Below are positions 34,194 through 45,216 of a DNA stretch of 64,000 nt, in pieces. The notes below the pieces were generated by a model. That model ran no database searches. It worked only from the letters and a program-made list of their open reading frames with translations, and was not told the DNA's origin. This DNA comes from Calliopum simillimum. Its lineage: Eukaryota; Arthropoda; Insecta; Diptera; Lauxaniidae. A program made the translations under genes and the position numbers. Within the stretch, counting starts at the first letter, position 1, and each line of letters begins with the position of its first letter. The stretch lies in contig OX638368.1 of assembly GCA_951812925.1 (NCBI GenBank), positions 13,877,287 to 13,941,286 on the forward strand. Direction: 5' to 3'.

Positions 34194-35825
34194 TATTTTT
34201 TATACCTTTGAAATTATTTAAGAACTATGTCAGAAGAACAAATTTGCGTTAAAAATCATACAATCAAAACAATTTTACTTAAATTTTAATGCTATCAAGG
34301 TACACCCTAATAAGCACATGTATGGTAGAAAGCAGCATCATGTGTATTTGTCTAAGTTTATTTATTTCTGCGTGTGCATGTTTGCCGTAATTTGCTGTCA
34401 CAGTGTAAGTGAAATATTAGACACAAACCGCATTTTTGGCATTTGCAACATGCAACAATTTATCATTCTTTGTGTGTCTCTCTGTGGGTGTTTATTTAAA
34501 TAAAAATATCATTGTCGCCTGCACTATTGTAGTAAATAAATTTGTATTTGTATTTGCAGTTGTGTTCTTATCAGCATAATTTACCGCTTCTTTGCCATTT
34601 AGAGACAGAAATTTCAAACGGAAATTGCAAATTAGTTGCAAAACTGTAACGAACGTGAAATATATTGCAAGCAATTTTATACAATATATCAAAACAAAAA
34701 CAAACAAAAAAAAGTACACAAAAAAGCCATTTAAATATATAGAAATGGTTATGCCAGTGCTTTTGTGAAATATTGCTTGTGACAAAGAGCAAGAGCATTT
34801 TTCTTACCATTTTGACTTATCATAAAAGCCATGGCAGTGCTGGACTTATATTTCAAGTAACTTATAAAAAAAGCAATAAATCTGCAAGGGAAAAACTTCT
34901 CTGGTAGAAAAGAGTTTAGATGCTGGGCGTCTAAAATCATAAAAAAAACAAACATTCAAGTAATTCAGTCAAAAGTTGAAAGCTAATGAACGTTCAGGTA
35001 GAAAAAAAAAAACAAATCAACATATATCCTTTTCTGCATTTTTTAGTAGATTTTTGCTATAAAATCATGCATATCCCATATGGGATAAAATTAAAAAATA
35101 ACAAAAAGAAATGATGACTAAAATAATACTTCTTCATTAAGCATTCTTTACAAAAGCTCTCTCGAGTTGATACAAAAAAGTCATTATTTTTTCTCCAAGT
35201 GTAATGCTTGTTATTAATAAAAGAATCGTGCTTTACGCTTTGTGCCTAGTGCTGTGTCTCTTGAGGTCTGCTATGAATCTAAATTGTTTTTAAATTGATT
35301 TATCTTTGTGGTCTGCTACAATGCGCTGAATATTTTTGACTGAGTATGTATATATATAATGATAGTCCAACTTTATCGCTGTAGTTTGATTTTTTCATTT
35401 GTATACAACGCGTATAAGAAAACTGCTATAGAGTTTTCTTAAAGCTTAGAATTGTATTTCAATTTGGTTTCACTTGAGTTCAATAGTGTGCTGCAAGTTT
35501 TTACTAAAATCGAAAGTTGGGGAAATATGGGAAAATAAAACTTTAGCCTGAAGCATTAAGAAACCTTTCTACAAAGCATCAAGGTAATATTATAGGATGC
35601 ACTTGAAATAGCTGCAGTACATACTTACAAAAAAGAACAACATAATGTGATAGTTTACAAAATATTTTTTTTTCTGGGATCTGATTGCCACTAATTTATT
35701 TAATCATAGATATCGCACAAACTATTCAGACATTTTTAGCATGCAAGACACTAGATTGAAGGCAATAAAATCTCATATAGACACCTTATAATATATTTTT
35801 CCAGCAGTTCTTTAGTTTCTGCATT
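34194..35825. other. Unassigned AT-rich DNA
   Basis: No supported gene. Overlapping frames of 61-97 codons at 34318-34955 are on both strands and show no domain. Confidence 0.5.
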
Positions 35826-35935
35826 TTTATACCCTACATTCAAGATATGTTTACTTTGTTATTCCGTAATCAAATTTACCTTCTGAGTCGATATAGCCAT
35901 GTACGTCTCTCTGTCTGTCAGTTTGAATCATCTTA
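35826..35935 (+). mobile_element. DINE-1-like 5' fragment
   Basis: TATACCCTACATTCAAGATA, 'tttactttgtt' and 'ctgagtcgatatagccatgt' followed by 'ctctctgtctgtc' reproduce the first part of the repeat at 23475. The core repeats and CTAGT end are absent. Confidence 0.55.
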
Positions 35936-36225
35936 ATGTATTTTTTGATTGGATTAATAAACCATAACACTGTTTTTCATTCAAAGGTCAAATCGTAGAC
36001 TTTTGACACAAGGAATTGCTTGGCAAAAAATTTACGGAGTTGGACTCAGATGTTTTGCGAGTAACAATTCAAAATGCCGGAAAACAAGCACAAGCTCACG
36101 AACTTTCACTTGATATAATTTTTTCAACTCAATGCCAAATATTTTGCTAAAGACCTGTTTTGTGAAAACAAACCTTCCGTGCAAAAAATTGGGTTTCAGA
36201 CTTTTACTGTTTTAAGTCATTTATG

Positions 36226-36910
36226 AGGTGATTGCTCTTTCCAGGAGTGTTACTTAAAAATCTTTGAAAACATTTTGATCCTCGTTTAATTTATTCCACG
36301 CGATTTTTATATTAAACAGGATAACTTAGACTATATAATGTTGCTCAGGTCGCAAAATGTTGCAAAAAGTTGAAAAATGTTGCTTAAATCAAAAAACGTT
36401 GCTAGAGATGAAAAAATTTAAATCAATTCGGAAAAGGATGCTAAAACGAAAAATCTTGCAAAAGTTCAAATATGTTGCAAAAGTTGAAAAATTAACAAAA
36501 TAAATTTAGTTCATGTTGGAAAATGTTGCAATGACGAGAAATCTTACAAAAGTAGAAAAAATGTTGCTCAAGTCGAGAAATGTTGCGATAGTTAAAAAAT
36601 GTCCCTCAAGTCGAAAAATGTTGCTCAAGTTGAAAAATGTTACAAAGACGAAAAATCTTGCAGAAGTTAATAAATGTTGCTCAGGTCGAAATTTGTTGCA
36701 AAATTTGAAAAATGTTGCAAAAGTTGAAAAAATTTTCGTCAGGTCAAAAAATGTTGCAAGAGATGAAAAATCTTACAAAAAAAAATTTACCTCAATAAGG
36801 TGATCTTTCCAGGTGTGTTACTTTAAACATTTTAAAAACATTTTGATTCTTTATTTAATTTATACCACGCGATTTTTACATTAAGCAGCAATATTCGGAT
36901 TATATATTTC
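36226..36910. repeat. Minisatellite flanked by ~115 bp direct repeats
   Basis: The flanks 36226-36345 and 36797-36910 share 'TTTCCAGG(A)GTGTTACTT', 'AAACATTTTGAT', 'CCACGCGATTTTTA'. Between them 36346-36790 is built from ~20 bp units like AAATGTTGCAAAAGTTGAAA and AAATGTTGCTCAAGTCGAAA. The 96-codon frame at 36513-36803 is a translation of this array, not a gene. Confidence 0.8.
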
Positions 36911-37004
36911 TTAGGGTGGGTCTCACAAATTAATTTTTTAAGACGCATTTTCTCCAAAACCGCCTTATGGATTCATATGAAACTTACACCATGTATTTCT
37001 TATA

Positions 37005-38300
37005 AGGACTGCCCCAACAAAATTTGTCCCTTTGTTTTTCATTAATAAAATAATACGTACTGAATTTTTTTTAAATTTTGTTTTTTTATTTATTAGTGAG
37101 TAGTATAACAAACATAAATAACCTTACACCATTAACAAATATTTATTTTATATAAAAATATTTTACTTTTTTCTTAAGACCCTTCATTAAGTATTGTACA
37201 GTTGTTTCGTCGGCAGTACCGTACGACCTTCGTCACTTATTTTTGAAATCTTTTAAATTTTTTGCAGTGCTTTTACTCTTCTGGAGATCTAATTTCATTA
37301 GAGTCCAATATCTCTCAATTGGTCGAAGCTGTGGGCAGTTAGGTGGATTCGCATTTTTGGGAACAAAATTTACATTATTGCTTTTGTACCATTTTACGGT
37401 GGCTCTAGAGTAGTGAGAGAATGCTAAATCAGGCCAGAACATTACAGTATCTTTGTGCTCACGAACAAATGGCAAAAAACTTTTTCAGAGCATTCGTCAA
37501 TATAAATTTTTGAGTTAATTGTGCCCAGTTTTATAAGAAAAATGCTCCTCAGACCGCAGGTGCATATGGCCTGCCAAACCATATACTGCTTGGGTGATTT
37601 TGTAATTTTCTTCTCTTTAAATTTGCTCTGTATCTGCCCCTCCTCCGAACAGGTGTAAAATTCGTGTCTTGTTAGCTGTTTAAAATCTACCTTAACGTAT
37701 GTTTCATCGTCCATTATGCAGCAGTCAAATTAAGTCAGGTAACCGACTTACAACTTTCGAGCTCGCTTTTGAGCCTCTAACTGCTTTTCATCGGAACGGT
37801 TTGGTACTTTTTAAACTCTGTAGGTTCTTAGCTTAAGTTTTTTCTTTAGTCTGTTTGTAGAAAATTTTGAGGTTCCTGCTCTGGCAGCCATATCTCGTTC
37901 TGAAGTGTTGGGATTCTGGTTAAAAAGGCGCTTTACTTTTTTTCCCCAATTGTGGGTCTATACTGGCTTTTCTACCTAAACTCTTTTTCCGCGTAATAAG
38001 TTGACCATTTCTATAATTCAAAATAACCCTTTGGACAGAGATTTTTGATGCACCTGTTTTTTTAGCTATGGGTGAATATTTTAATTCTCGTTTTGCATGC
38101 AAGTGTACAAAATGAGTTTGCTCTATTTTTCTTGATTGCTAGATATCTTTATCGTCTGAAGTTTGTATGCCAAGATTTATATATTTTTTTAATTGTCATG
38201 TTATATAAAAAATATAGCACCCATATGTCGACCTGCACGATCATCAGGTAAACTATAATCTTAAGGAATAAAAGTGACAAATTTTGTTGGGGTAGTCCTT
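37005..38300 (-). mobile_element. DD37E Tc1/mariner-superfamily element, 1.3 kb
   Basis: Terminal inverted repeats are AGGACTGCCCCAACAAAATT at the left and, complemented, AAGGACTACCCCAACAAAAT at the right, continuing into TTGTCMCTTT. TATA flanks each end (37001-37004, 38301-38304), consistent with TA duplication at a TATA site. The size is full length for this superfamily, so decay is by point mutations and small indels, not by large deletion. Confidence 0.85.
37233..38102 (-). pseudogene. Tc1/mariner-superfamily transposase pseudogene (DD37E)
   Basis: Pieces in order on the minus strand: a helix-turn-helix region (SPIAKKTGASKISVQRVILN, from about 38075); TSERDMAARAGTSKFSTNRL (about 37905-37845), the second HTH of the DNA-binding region; MDDETYVKVDF (37714, first catalytic Asp); MVWQAIC; WPDLAFSHY (second Asp, about 37435); and QLRPIERYW (Glu, about 37320). 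There are 37 residues between the second Asp and the Glu, hence DD37E, a signature known from mosquito ITmD37E and related insect elements. Frameshifts near 37920 and 37460 and at least three internal stops (between 37820 and 37720) inactivate it. The upstream start is not certain. Confidence 0.8.
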
Positions 38301-38648
38301 TATAAGAAGCACAACTTTAACTAAAGAACTTTTTTTTGGAAACATATTTAGGATGGCCCTAATAAAAACTTTTTTTGAATAGCAGTTTCTCCAAGACCGC
38401 TTAATTGTAGCAGACGGATTTGTATCACATGATTTCTTTATAAAAGAGCTTTACTTATATTATACAAACTTTAAGGCGGCCCTCATAAATAAAAATGTAT
38501 TTTAAATCGCATTTTCTCCATGCCCACTTTTTCAGTTGATATAAAATTTCCAACGCATAACCTTTTTATTAAGCATCACTTTAGGGTGACCTTCTTAAAT
38601 TAAAATAAATTTCATTTTTTTATTTTATTTCGCGGTGTTTTATTTTAA

Positions 38649-40290
38649 CCCATTCCCCGCCAGCACTCATTTTTTTGAATTTGATGGTGAATTTTTGTTT
38701 GGGGGGTTAAAGAAGGTTCCTGAGCTCAAATCCTATTAGCTTTTTCAGCGACCACGCCCCATTTTTCCATGGTGCCCTGATGCCATATGGCATCACTGGC
38801 GGGAACCTCTTAGCAAACAATTTACTTTGAGTTTTATTTAAAACTCTATTTTTTACACGTATTCATACATATTTTTTGAATAAAAATGGTAAGTTAGCAT
38901 AATAATCCGCGGTAGTGTGATATTTGACGAAACATCTAACGCATAAATCTACATTGCATCTTATACTTCTTTAGACTTTCGATCATTATAGCTTCCATTC
39001 TGATCTACAAAAGAGCGTAGCTATCGATTTTAGATCTCTTCCATGTAAGTTGAAGCAACTAAAACCTAAATATTATCATTCCACTTTACAAATTCCTTGT
39101 TTTCTGCAAATATGATATGCCCTCTTGGTTTTTTTTTTTTTTTCATGATGTCTTTTCAGGAAGTGCGAAGTTGTGTGGAATGCAATTTTCTCTTATGGTT
39201 CCCGTTACATTGTAGCCTAGGCTTTGCAAATAATTTAAAACTGGGATTCCAGTTAATATATTACCGAAGTCAAAGTGAAATAGGAGGGCACGAACGTCGT
39301 CAGGAAGGGCGTTGATCATTTGTAATAGAGCTGCCACAAAGTGAATACAACAATACTTTCCTCGGTAAATACCAAAGGGCACCAAATACCCTCCAAGAGT
39401 GTTCAGACACCATGCAATGTATCTAAATCGAAGAAGTTTGGCTCAAATAAACTGTTTGCATGAGAGCAGTCTGAAATACGGTGTCATGGACTCATCAAAT
39501 GATGCTCAGGGTGAAATGGATCAATTTTTTTTTTTCAGTGTAAAGCGAATAAAACGGCGTGTTTGATTGAAACTATTTCGAGAAATGCCAGCAAAAATCG
39601 TGGCTTTAATGATCCAATAATCTTCACGATTAATTACAAGCATTGTAACCAAAGATAAGCATAATCCCAATAGTTAGATACATCCACAATCATTTACTGC
39701 ACATTTTCATAAAAAAAAGGCTCGAAAAATTCATATGACGCCCAGGCCCATTCACACGGGGTGGGTTTTTTGGTGTTCAAACCCCCCCAGGTAGATATTT
39801 TCCCCATATAAATTATTTATGAATTGAATTATTGAAATAAATGGAAATTAATCTTCCTCTAAACTTTGCAGAAGTGGTTCCCGCCAGTGATGCCATATGG
39901 CACACTTAAAATATATTCAGGCCCATCACTTAGTAAGGAATAACTTATGGAAAAATATAAATGCACTTTAGAAACTACTGTATTACTCTTCAATTTGGCA
40001 TAATTACTTTTTTCAAAATCGAAATACAAATAAATAATTTTTTGCAACTCGCCGACGTCTCGATGCCATAATCGATTTTTTTCGAATAATTTTTCAATGA
40101 TCACTTTCTCTCCACTAACTCTTGAAAAGCTGATGGAATATTAACGCGAGGAATGCATCAAATGATAGATCAAACATTTCTATGTACATAAAAACAACAA
40201 GCCTGCGCGAAAAAGTTACAAAATGATTTTGGTGAACATTCGGGTAATGCGTTTTAACTGTGCCCTATGGCATCACTGGCGGGGATTGGG
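38649..40290 (-). mobile_element. piggyBac-like element PB3, 1.64 kb
   Basis: Left flank is TTAA (38645-38648); the right flank is TTAG (40291-40294), a one-base decay. The tips are CCCATTCCCCGCCAG and, complemented, CCCAATCCCCGCCAG. The palindrome GATGCCATATGGCATC with CACTGGCGGG lies near 38778, with inverted or partial copies near 39880-39900 and 40262-40283. Transposase remains sit in the left half on the minus strand. An element of this size is about two-thirds of an autonomous piggyBac. Confidence 0.85.
39030..39530 (-). pseudogene. piggyBac transposase pseudogene (DDE core)
   Basis: Reading the minus strand from about 39530: ESMTPYFRLLSCKQFI (family: DESM.P...HS.KQ.I), a stop, then YIAWCLNTLGGYLVPFGIYR GKY, then ALPDDVRALLFHFDFGNI LTG (family: LYFDNFFTS), YLQSLGYNVTGTIREN (family: L...G...TGTIR.NR) and ALPEK. 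A frameshift follows (to KDIMKK), and relics of 'VKW.DN..V.VAST' are visible near 39090-39040. The longest uninterrupted part is 39143-39385. This is the middle and C-terminal catalytic region of a piggyBac transposase; the N-terminus is not recognisable. Confidence 0.8.
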
Positions 40291-40294
40291 TTAG

Positions 40295-42111
40295 AATTGC
40301 TATAACTGTTTACCCATTTTACTTGTAAAAAATGTCTGAAGAAACTGAAAGTAGGTCAGTATGTAACACTAGTACAGTTCAGTACCAATATGCCTTGCTA
40401 TGTATGTGCATATGTAACATTTTTGATTATGTATTGCAGCGGGCGAATATGGACAGCAGCAAAAATTGCACCAACGAAGACGACAACGATGCTGGAAAAA
40501 AAATGTGAAAAGTAGAAGATTCTACACAGCATGACGCGCAAATAGCGCAGCTTATAATAAAGTTATACTCTGCTTGTTGTGCACTTGCTCCAAGGATGTG
40601 ACATTTAAAGTTTGTGAAAGAAAATATAAAAGTTTTGCATAAATTGGCATAGTACTTTTTGCTTTTTACCCATTTTTTTCTTATACAATCTATATACATC
40701 CATGCGCTTGCATATTCTTTGGCGCTTACAAAACCTGGACATTACTTCCGCCTTACTGTTAACTTCATTTCCTGCAAGATTTTTGCATAAATTTTTTTTC
40801 CACATTATTTTATTTCATTTCTAGCAATGGCAGCAGTAAAGCTTATAATTTCATTCTTCTTTTTTCCTTTATACGCTAGTTATCCTTCCTCTGCAGCAGC
40901 TGCATCTTCCTGTGCGGCATACACACTGCACAACGTTGGCGCTGGTAACCTTTGAATGCTGGCAGAATGTAAATTTGATTTGCAAGCTGCTGCGATGTCC
41001 TGATGCGGTAGTTTCTTGGCAAACATTTGCATACGCATACAGACATAGATATTTTTATACACTGGGAGAAATTCAAGGGTTTGGACTTGGATTTCAGTTG
41101 TCAAATTCAATTTTAGTTTATTTAAATTTTAATGCAGCGAACAGACGAGACGCTCTTTTCAAACGCTTATTTTGGCACATGCCTTAGCAAGCGTACAATT
41201 TCAGTTTAGCCAATTTAACGTAAAATAATGGCTGACCACAAAGGAAGTCACCTGCGCTGCAGCAGAAGCTTGCTGTTTAAAGTACTGTATGAGAGGCCAC
41301 TAGCCCTTTCAACTTCTACCCATGCACTATGGCTGTACACTTCCTCTAAAAGTTATAGGAGAATTAAAGTTAGAGAAATATATCTTCTCCATGTAGCAAT
41401 TTAAAGTTTGTCTTGTGTGAAGACTGCTGTTCCCTGCTGATTTTCATTGCTTTGGAAATTTCTTTTTTGCAAACAACCAACAACGGAAAACGAGGCAATT
41501 CTGTCATTTAGCTCTATTGCAGCACTTGAACAGTACTGTTTCAGCTACAACATACGTCATTTTTATATCTTGTGATGTTCCTGCGCTTGTCCATTTGCAT
41601 TGAAATCGTTTTCGTTTTTGCGTTCTTACTTAAGTTCTTTCTAGTTCCAAAGCAGTAAGTGCCGATTCATTGTGTTTGTCCTGAAGGACACTGCATTTCA
41701 AATGACAAGCTGTAATTTCTTTTTTGTTTAACTCTTCGTCTTGTTTATTTTACTGAACTTATCCTCCTTTCGCTTTCACCTATGCATTGCTGTCAGATCA
41801 TTTTGCATCCTTTGGCAACAGCAGCAACTGCGTACATTTTTTTGCTGCTGCCTTAAGTTGTCATGTTTCATTAAAAAAAAGCATCATTTCAAGAGCATTA
41901 ATTTTTTGTTGCCTTTAACAAAACATTGGTAATTTTGTTTAATTGTTTTGCTCAACAGCTTAGAACTTTCAACTACTCAATCGAATTCTACAGATCAACG
42001 TTCTGTTTTCTAGTTATATAGGTATAGTTACAAAAAATAGCAAAAAATTACTTTTTCGATGTTTGGGAAAAAAATGTTAAGCTTGAAAAATATTCTTTAG
42101 AAGATAAAATA
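40295..42111. other. Unassigned DNA
   Basis: Slightly richer in GC than its surroundings near 40900-41300 ('gcagcagctgcatcttcctg'), but frames on the two strands overlap and none shows a domain. No exon could be supported. Confidence 0.45.
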
Positions 42112-42370
42112 AATACGCAATTTATAAAATTTATCTCATGCGATTTTTAAAATTTACCGCACGCAATTTTGAAAATTTATTGTATGCGATTTTTAAAATT
42201 TATGGCATGCAATTTTTTAAAATTTATCACATGCGATTTTCAGAATTTATTGTATGCAATTTTTGGAATTTATCGCATGTGATTTTTTAAATTTATCGCA
42301 TGCAATTTTGAAAATTTATTGTATGCGATTTTTTAAATTTATCGCATGCAATTTTAAAAAAAATTCGTAT
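42112..42370 (+). repeat. GCATGC minisatellite, ~24 bp unit, ~11 copies
   Basis: A unit like ATGCGATTTTTAAAATTTAT plus CGC repeats with small changes; every second unit tends to read GCAATTTT rather than GCGATTTT. Inverse-orientation units recur at 43380-43545 and 43780-43910. Confidence 0.85.
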
Positions 42371-43254
42371 GTTATTTCTTTTTTAAGCTTATCAGCTTAG
42401 TAAGACTTTCTGAGAAATATTTTCACTTGTTAAGATTTTGTAATTCTTTTATAAAATACACCATTTATTATGACTTCCAATAAGCCACCAAATGCCATTA
42501 TTTTCATTGCTCTTTAAGTTTGCCTCAAAATTGATTTCTTTACTCCTCAGCCCAATAAATATTTAAAAAGACGCTTCTGTGTCGTAGCAACAGATACTTG
42601 GCAGCATTAAAATTTGAAATATTTGAAAACTATGAAATTTATAATCCCGTAGAAGTAAAGCAAAAAACAGCTACTACTTCAAGAAAAAAAGAGAAACCAA
42701 CCAAACAACAGTATTCAACTAACTCATATGAAAATTGGAAATTTTGCGCACAAATACCCAGCGGCACAATTTGTTTTTCAACATTTTTTGAAAATGTTTT
42801 CCACTTCTTTTTTTCAGCTTTATTTCCACTCTAAGTTCCCTGTGAGCATGTGTATGTATGTATTTATCCCTCGGGTCAGTGAGTGTGTGCGTATATTTAA
42901 TTAAAAATAGTAAATTTTTTTGCGCTTATAAACGGAGCAAAATGCTTAGTTGCTCCTAATATTACCAAGGGATATGCTTTGTATTTTTGTTGGATTTCGT
43001 CCTTTTCATTTAATGATTTTTAATAAAGCTGATTTCATTTAGCTTTGGGTTTGATTTCGTTCTGCTATATTTGAGCTTTAGTTTGTTTAAAAAATGAAAA
43101 GAAAAATTATGTGGGAAAAACTTTGTCTGTTTGAGGAGCAACGCAATATGTAATTTTGCAAAAATTATTTAAAAGTGATTTGTATGTGGGTTTACATAAA
43201 TGAGGTGGCATTAAATTGAAAATAGGGAACCGATTTGAGAATATATTTATCGCG

Positions 43255-44010
43255 ATTCATATGATATGCCACAAAAAATATCAAATTATATAAAAATTGT
43301 ATTTAGTAGAACTATGCAAGCTTAACAGCGGAAAATATAAAAAATTTTCACCCTAAAAAAGCAGATAAATTTAAAAAAAAATTTCATTCGATAATTTTTT
43401 TTAAATTGCATACCATAAATTTTGGAAATCGCATGCAAAATTTTTTCCTAATTGCATGCGATATGTTCAAAAAAGAAGCATATAATAAAATCTAAAAATC
43501 GAATGAGATAGATTTAAAAACATAATGCGATTTTTTTAAATATATCCAAGAATAGGTTAATATCAATGATAACAACTCGTTGTGCGAAACATAACACAAA
43601 CTTCCATGAACTTTACTGAAAAATATGATATAAAATGCCACAAGAAATGGCAGATTATATAAAAATTTTATAAGATATTTACAAAATATAAAAAATTTGC
43701 ACCTTAAAAAAGCTGATGAATTTACAAAAAAAAATAACTTTCGATAATTTTTTTTAGATTATAAACGATAAGTTTTGAAAAACGCATGCGATAATTCCTT
43801 AAAAACTGCATACCATAAATTTTAAAATTCGCATGCAATAAATTTTAAAAGTAACATGCAATATATTTAAAAATCGCATGAGATAAATTTAAAAATTACA
43901 TGCTACTTTTTTTAACTATGTCCAAGAATTACTTGATGTCAATGAAAGCCACAGGGAAAATATTAAACGTTTGCAAAAAAGCTGATGAATTTAAAAAGAT
44001 AATAATCCAT
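43255..44010. repeat. ~350 bp tandem repeat containing inverted GCATGC minisatellite
   Basis: Units share 'ATGATATRCCACAA', 'TTATATAAAAATT', 'CACC(C/T)TAAAAAAGC(A/T)GAT' and 'TTCGATAATTTTTTTTA'. The AAAAAAGCTGATGAATTT word occurs near 43355, 43708 and 43976. Each unit ends in short blocks like GCATGCGATAAATTTTAAAA, which are the complement of the array at 42112. Confidence 0.7.
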
Positions 44011-44966
44011 GATATCTCGGGAACTGATGATTTAATTGAAAAAGTTAAAAGTATGCTTTAGAGAAGAAGCTTACGGCTATTCAATGCTACTGTCAATAGT
44101 GAACTAGACTACTTTCAGGATATATGCCATATGTCCGAAAATAGCGTTTCCTACACTTTAAATCAAAGATATCTCGGATCTTAGACGTGATGGAGCAAAT
44201 CGGTCATATTCGGACTCAGCGACCAAAAATTTATATAAATCACCTACCCTCATTTCAGACTTTTTCAACTTTTTAAAAAACGCAGGACTGTGTTATTAAT
44301 TTAGACTTTAAAATAACAAACAAAAAATGGAGCCACCTGAACTGCACAAATTTTTTGTTTGACTCTTAGCCAGCAAACTTTTTGATCAAACACACACATA
44401 TAACAATCAACGTATAGTGTCTGTCTGAAAGCGGATTTCATTATTTTAAATATAGTTGTAAATTTTCCTAAAATTTATTGTGCGTTGAATCCGATAATAT
44501 AGCATTAACCTCATGCTTTGCACCCACACTGCAATGTATCGCACTGGCCGAGGAAAAGTTAAAGAGAGTAAGCGTATTTTAATCTTAACGCTTGGCAGCG
44601 TCCAACGTAAGCCATGTTCTGCAAAAAAGGCTTAGCTCTTGTAGTCAACAGTTTGTAATATGTGGCGTGCATACATTTAGCAAACTGCCACAGACCCACA
44701 AGGTGCAAATGAGGACAGTTCTACTGGGCACTATGTGAAGTTTTTCTTTTTTGCTAAAATTTGTTATAACACTTTCGCATTGGTTTATTTGGTTTAAACT
44801 TATTACAAATTAGCTAAAAGTTCTTTGAAAATTCATGACATATGGATGCTGATGGAAAGCAGTTGTAGAGAATGTGAGAGGGTCAACATATTGCTACACA
44901 TATGTTAGTTTTTGTGAACTATTTTTCTCAACATTTTTAATTTTCAAAGAAAATTATACAAACACT
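44011..44966. other. Unassigned AT-rich DNA
   Basis: No gene or repeat family is supported. Confidence 0.5.
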
Positions 44967-45003
44967 ACGCTCCTCCTAGGAGATAAAGGAGAATACATAC
45001 AAA
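44967..45003 (+). mobile_element. RTE-like LINE 3' tail, ~35 bp copy
   Basis: ACGCTCCTCCTAGGAGATAA AGGAGAATACATAC matches the 3' end of the LINE at 55632-56206. A short possible duplication (ATACAAA at about 44957 and 44998) is too short to be sure. Confidence 0.65.
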
Positions 45004-45216
45004 TGTTCCCAGCAAAAATTTTAAAATCAGATTAAATTTAATAAACTGGAGAAAGCCATAAAAATCTTTGACAGAAAACAAAAATTGCTTAAGTTTTAAT
45101 TGCATTATACTTATGCATTAAAAAAAGGAAAAAAAAAAATACTGAAACACATCAAATGTCCAGAACGAAAAACATTTAGAAAAGTAACGTGAGAATTTTG
45201 CTTTACATATATATTA

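Larger units (their letters stand above)
36911..38640. repeat. ~115-140 bp tandem array split by a transposon
   Basis: Units begin TTTAGGGTGG.CCTCA or variants (36912, 38349, 38470, 38581) and share 'CGCATTTTCTCCAAGACCGC' and 'TTTCTTATAAGAAGC'. The first unit is interrupted at its TATA by the DD37E element (37005-38300); its second half resumes at 38301. Confidence 0.75.

Noticed and set aside
36513..36803. 96-codon open frame
   Set aside because: It is a translation of the AAATGTTGC minisatellite; the residues simply follow the repeat period.
42112..42370. Regularly spaced short repeats resembling a CRISPR array
   Set aside because: The units are contiguous with no unique spacers, and the DNA is clearly eukaryotic; this is a minisatellite.
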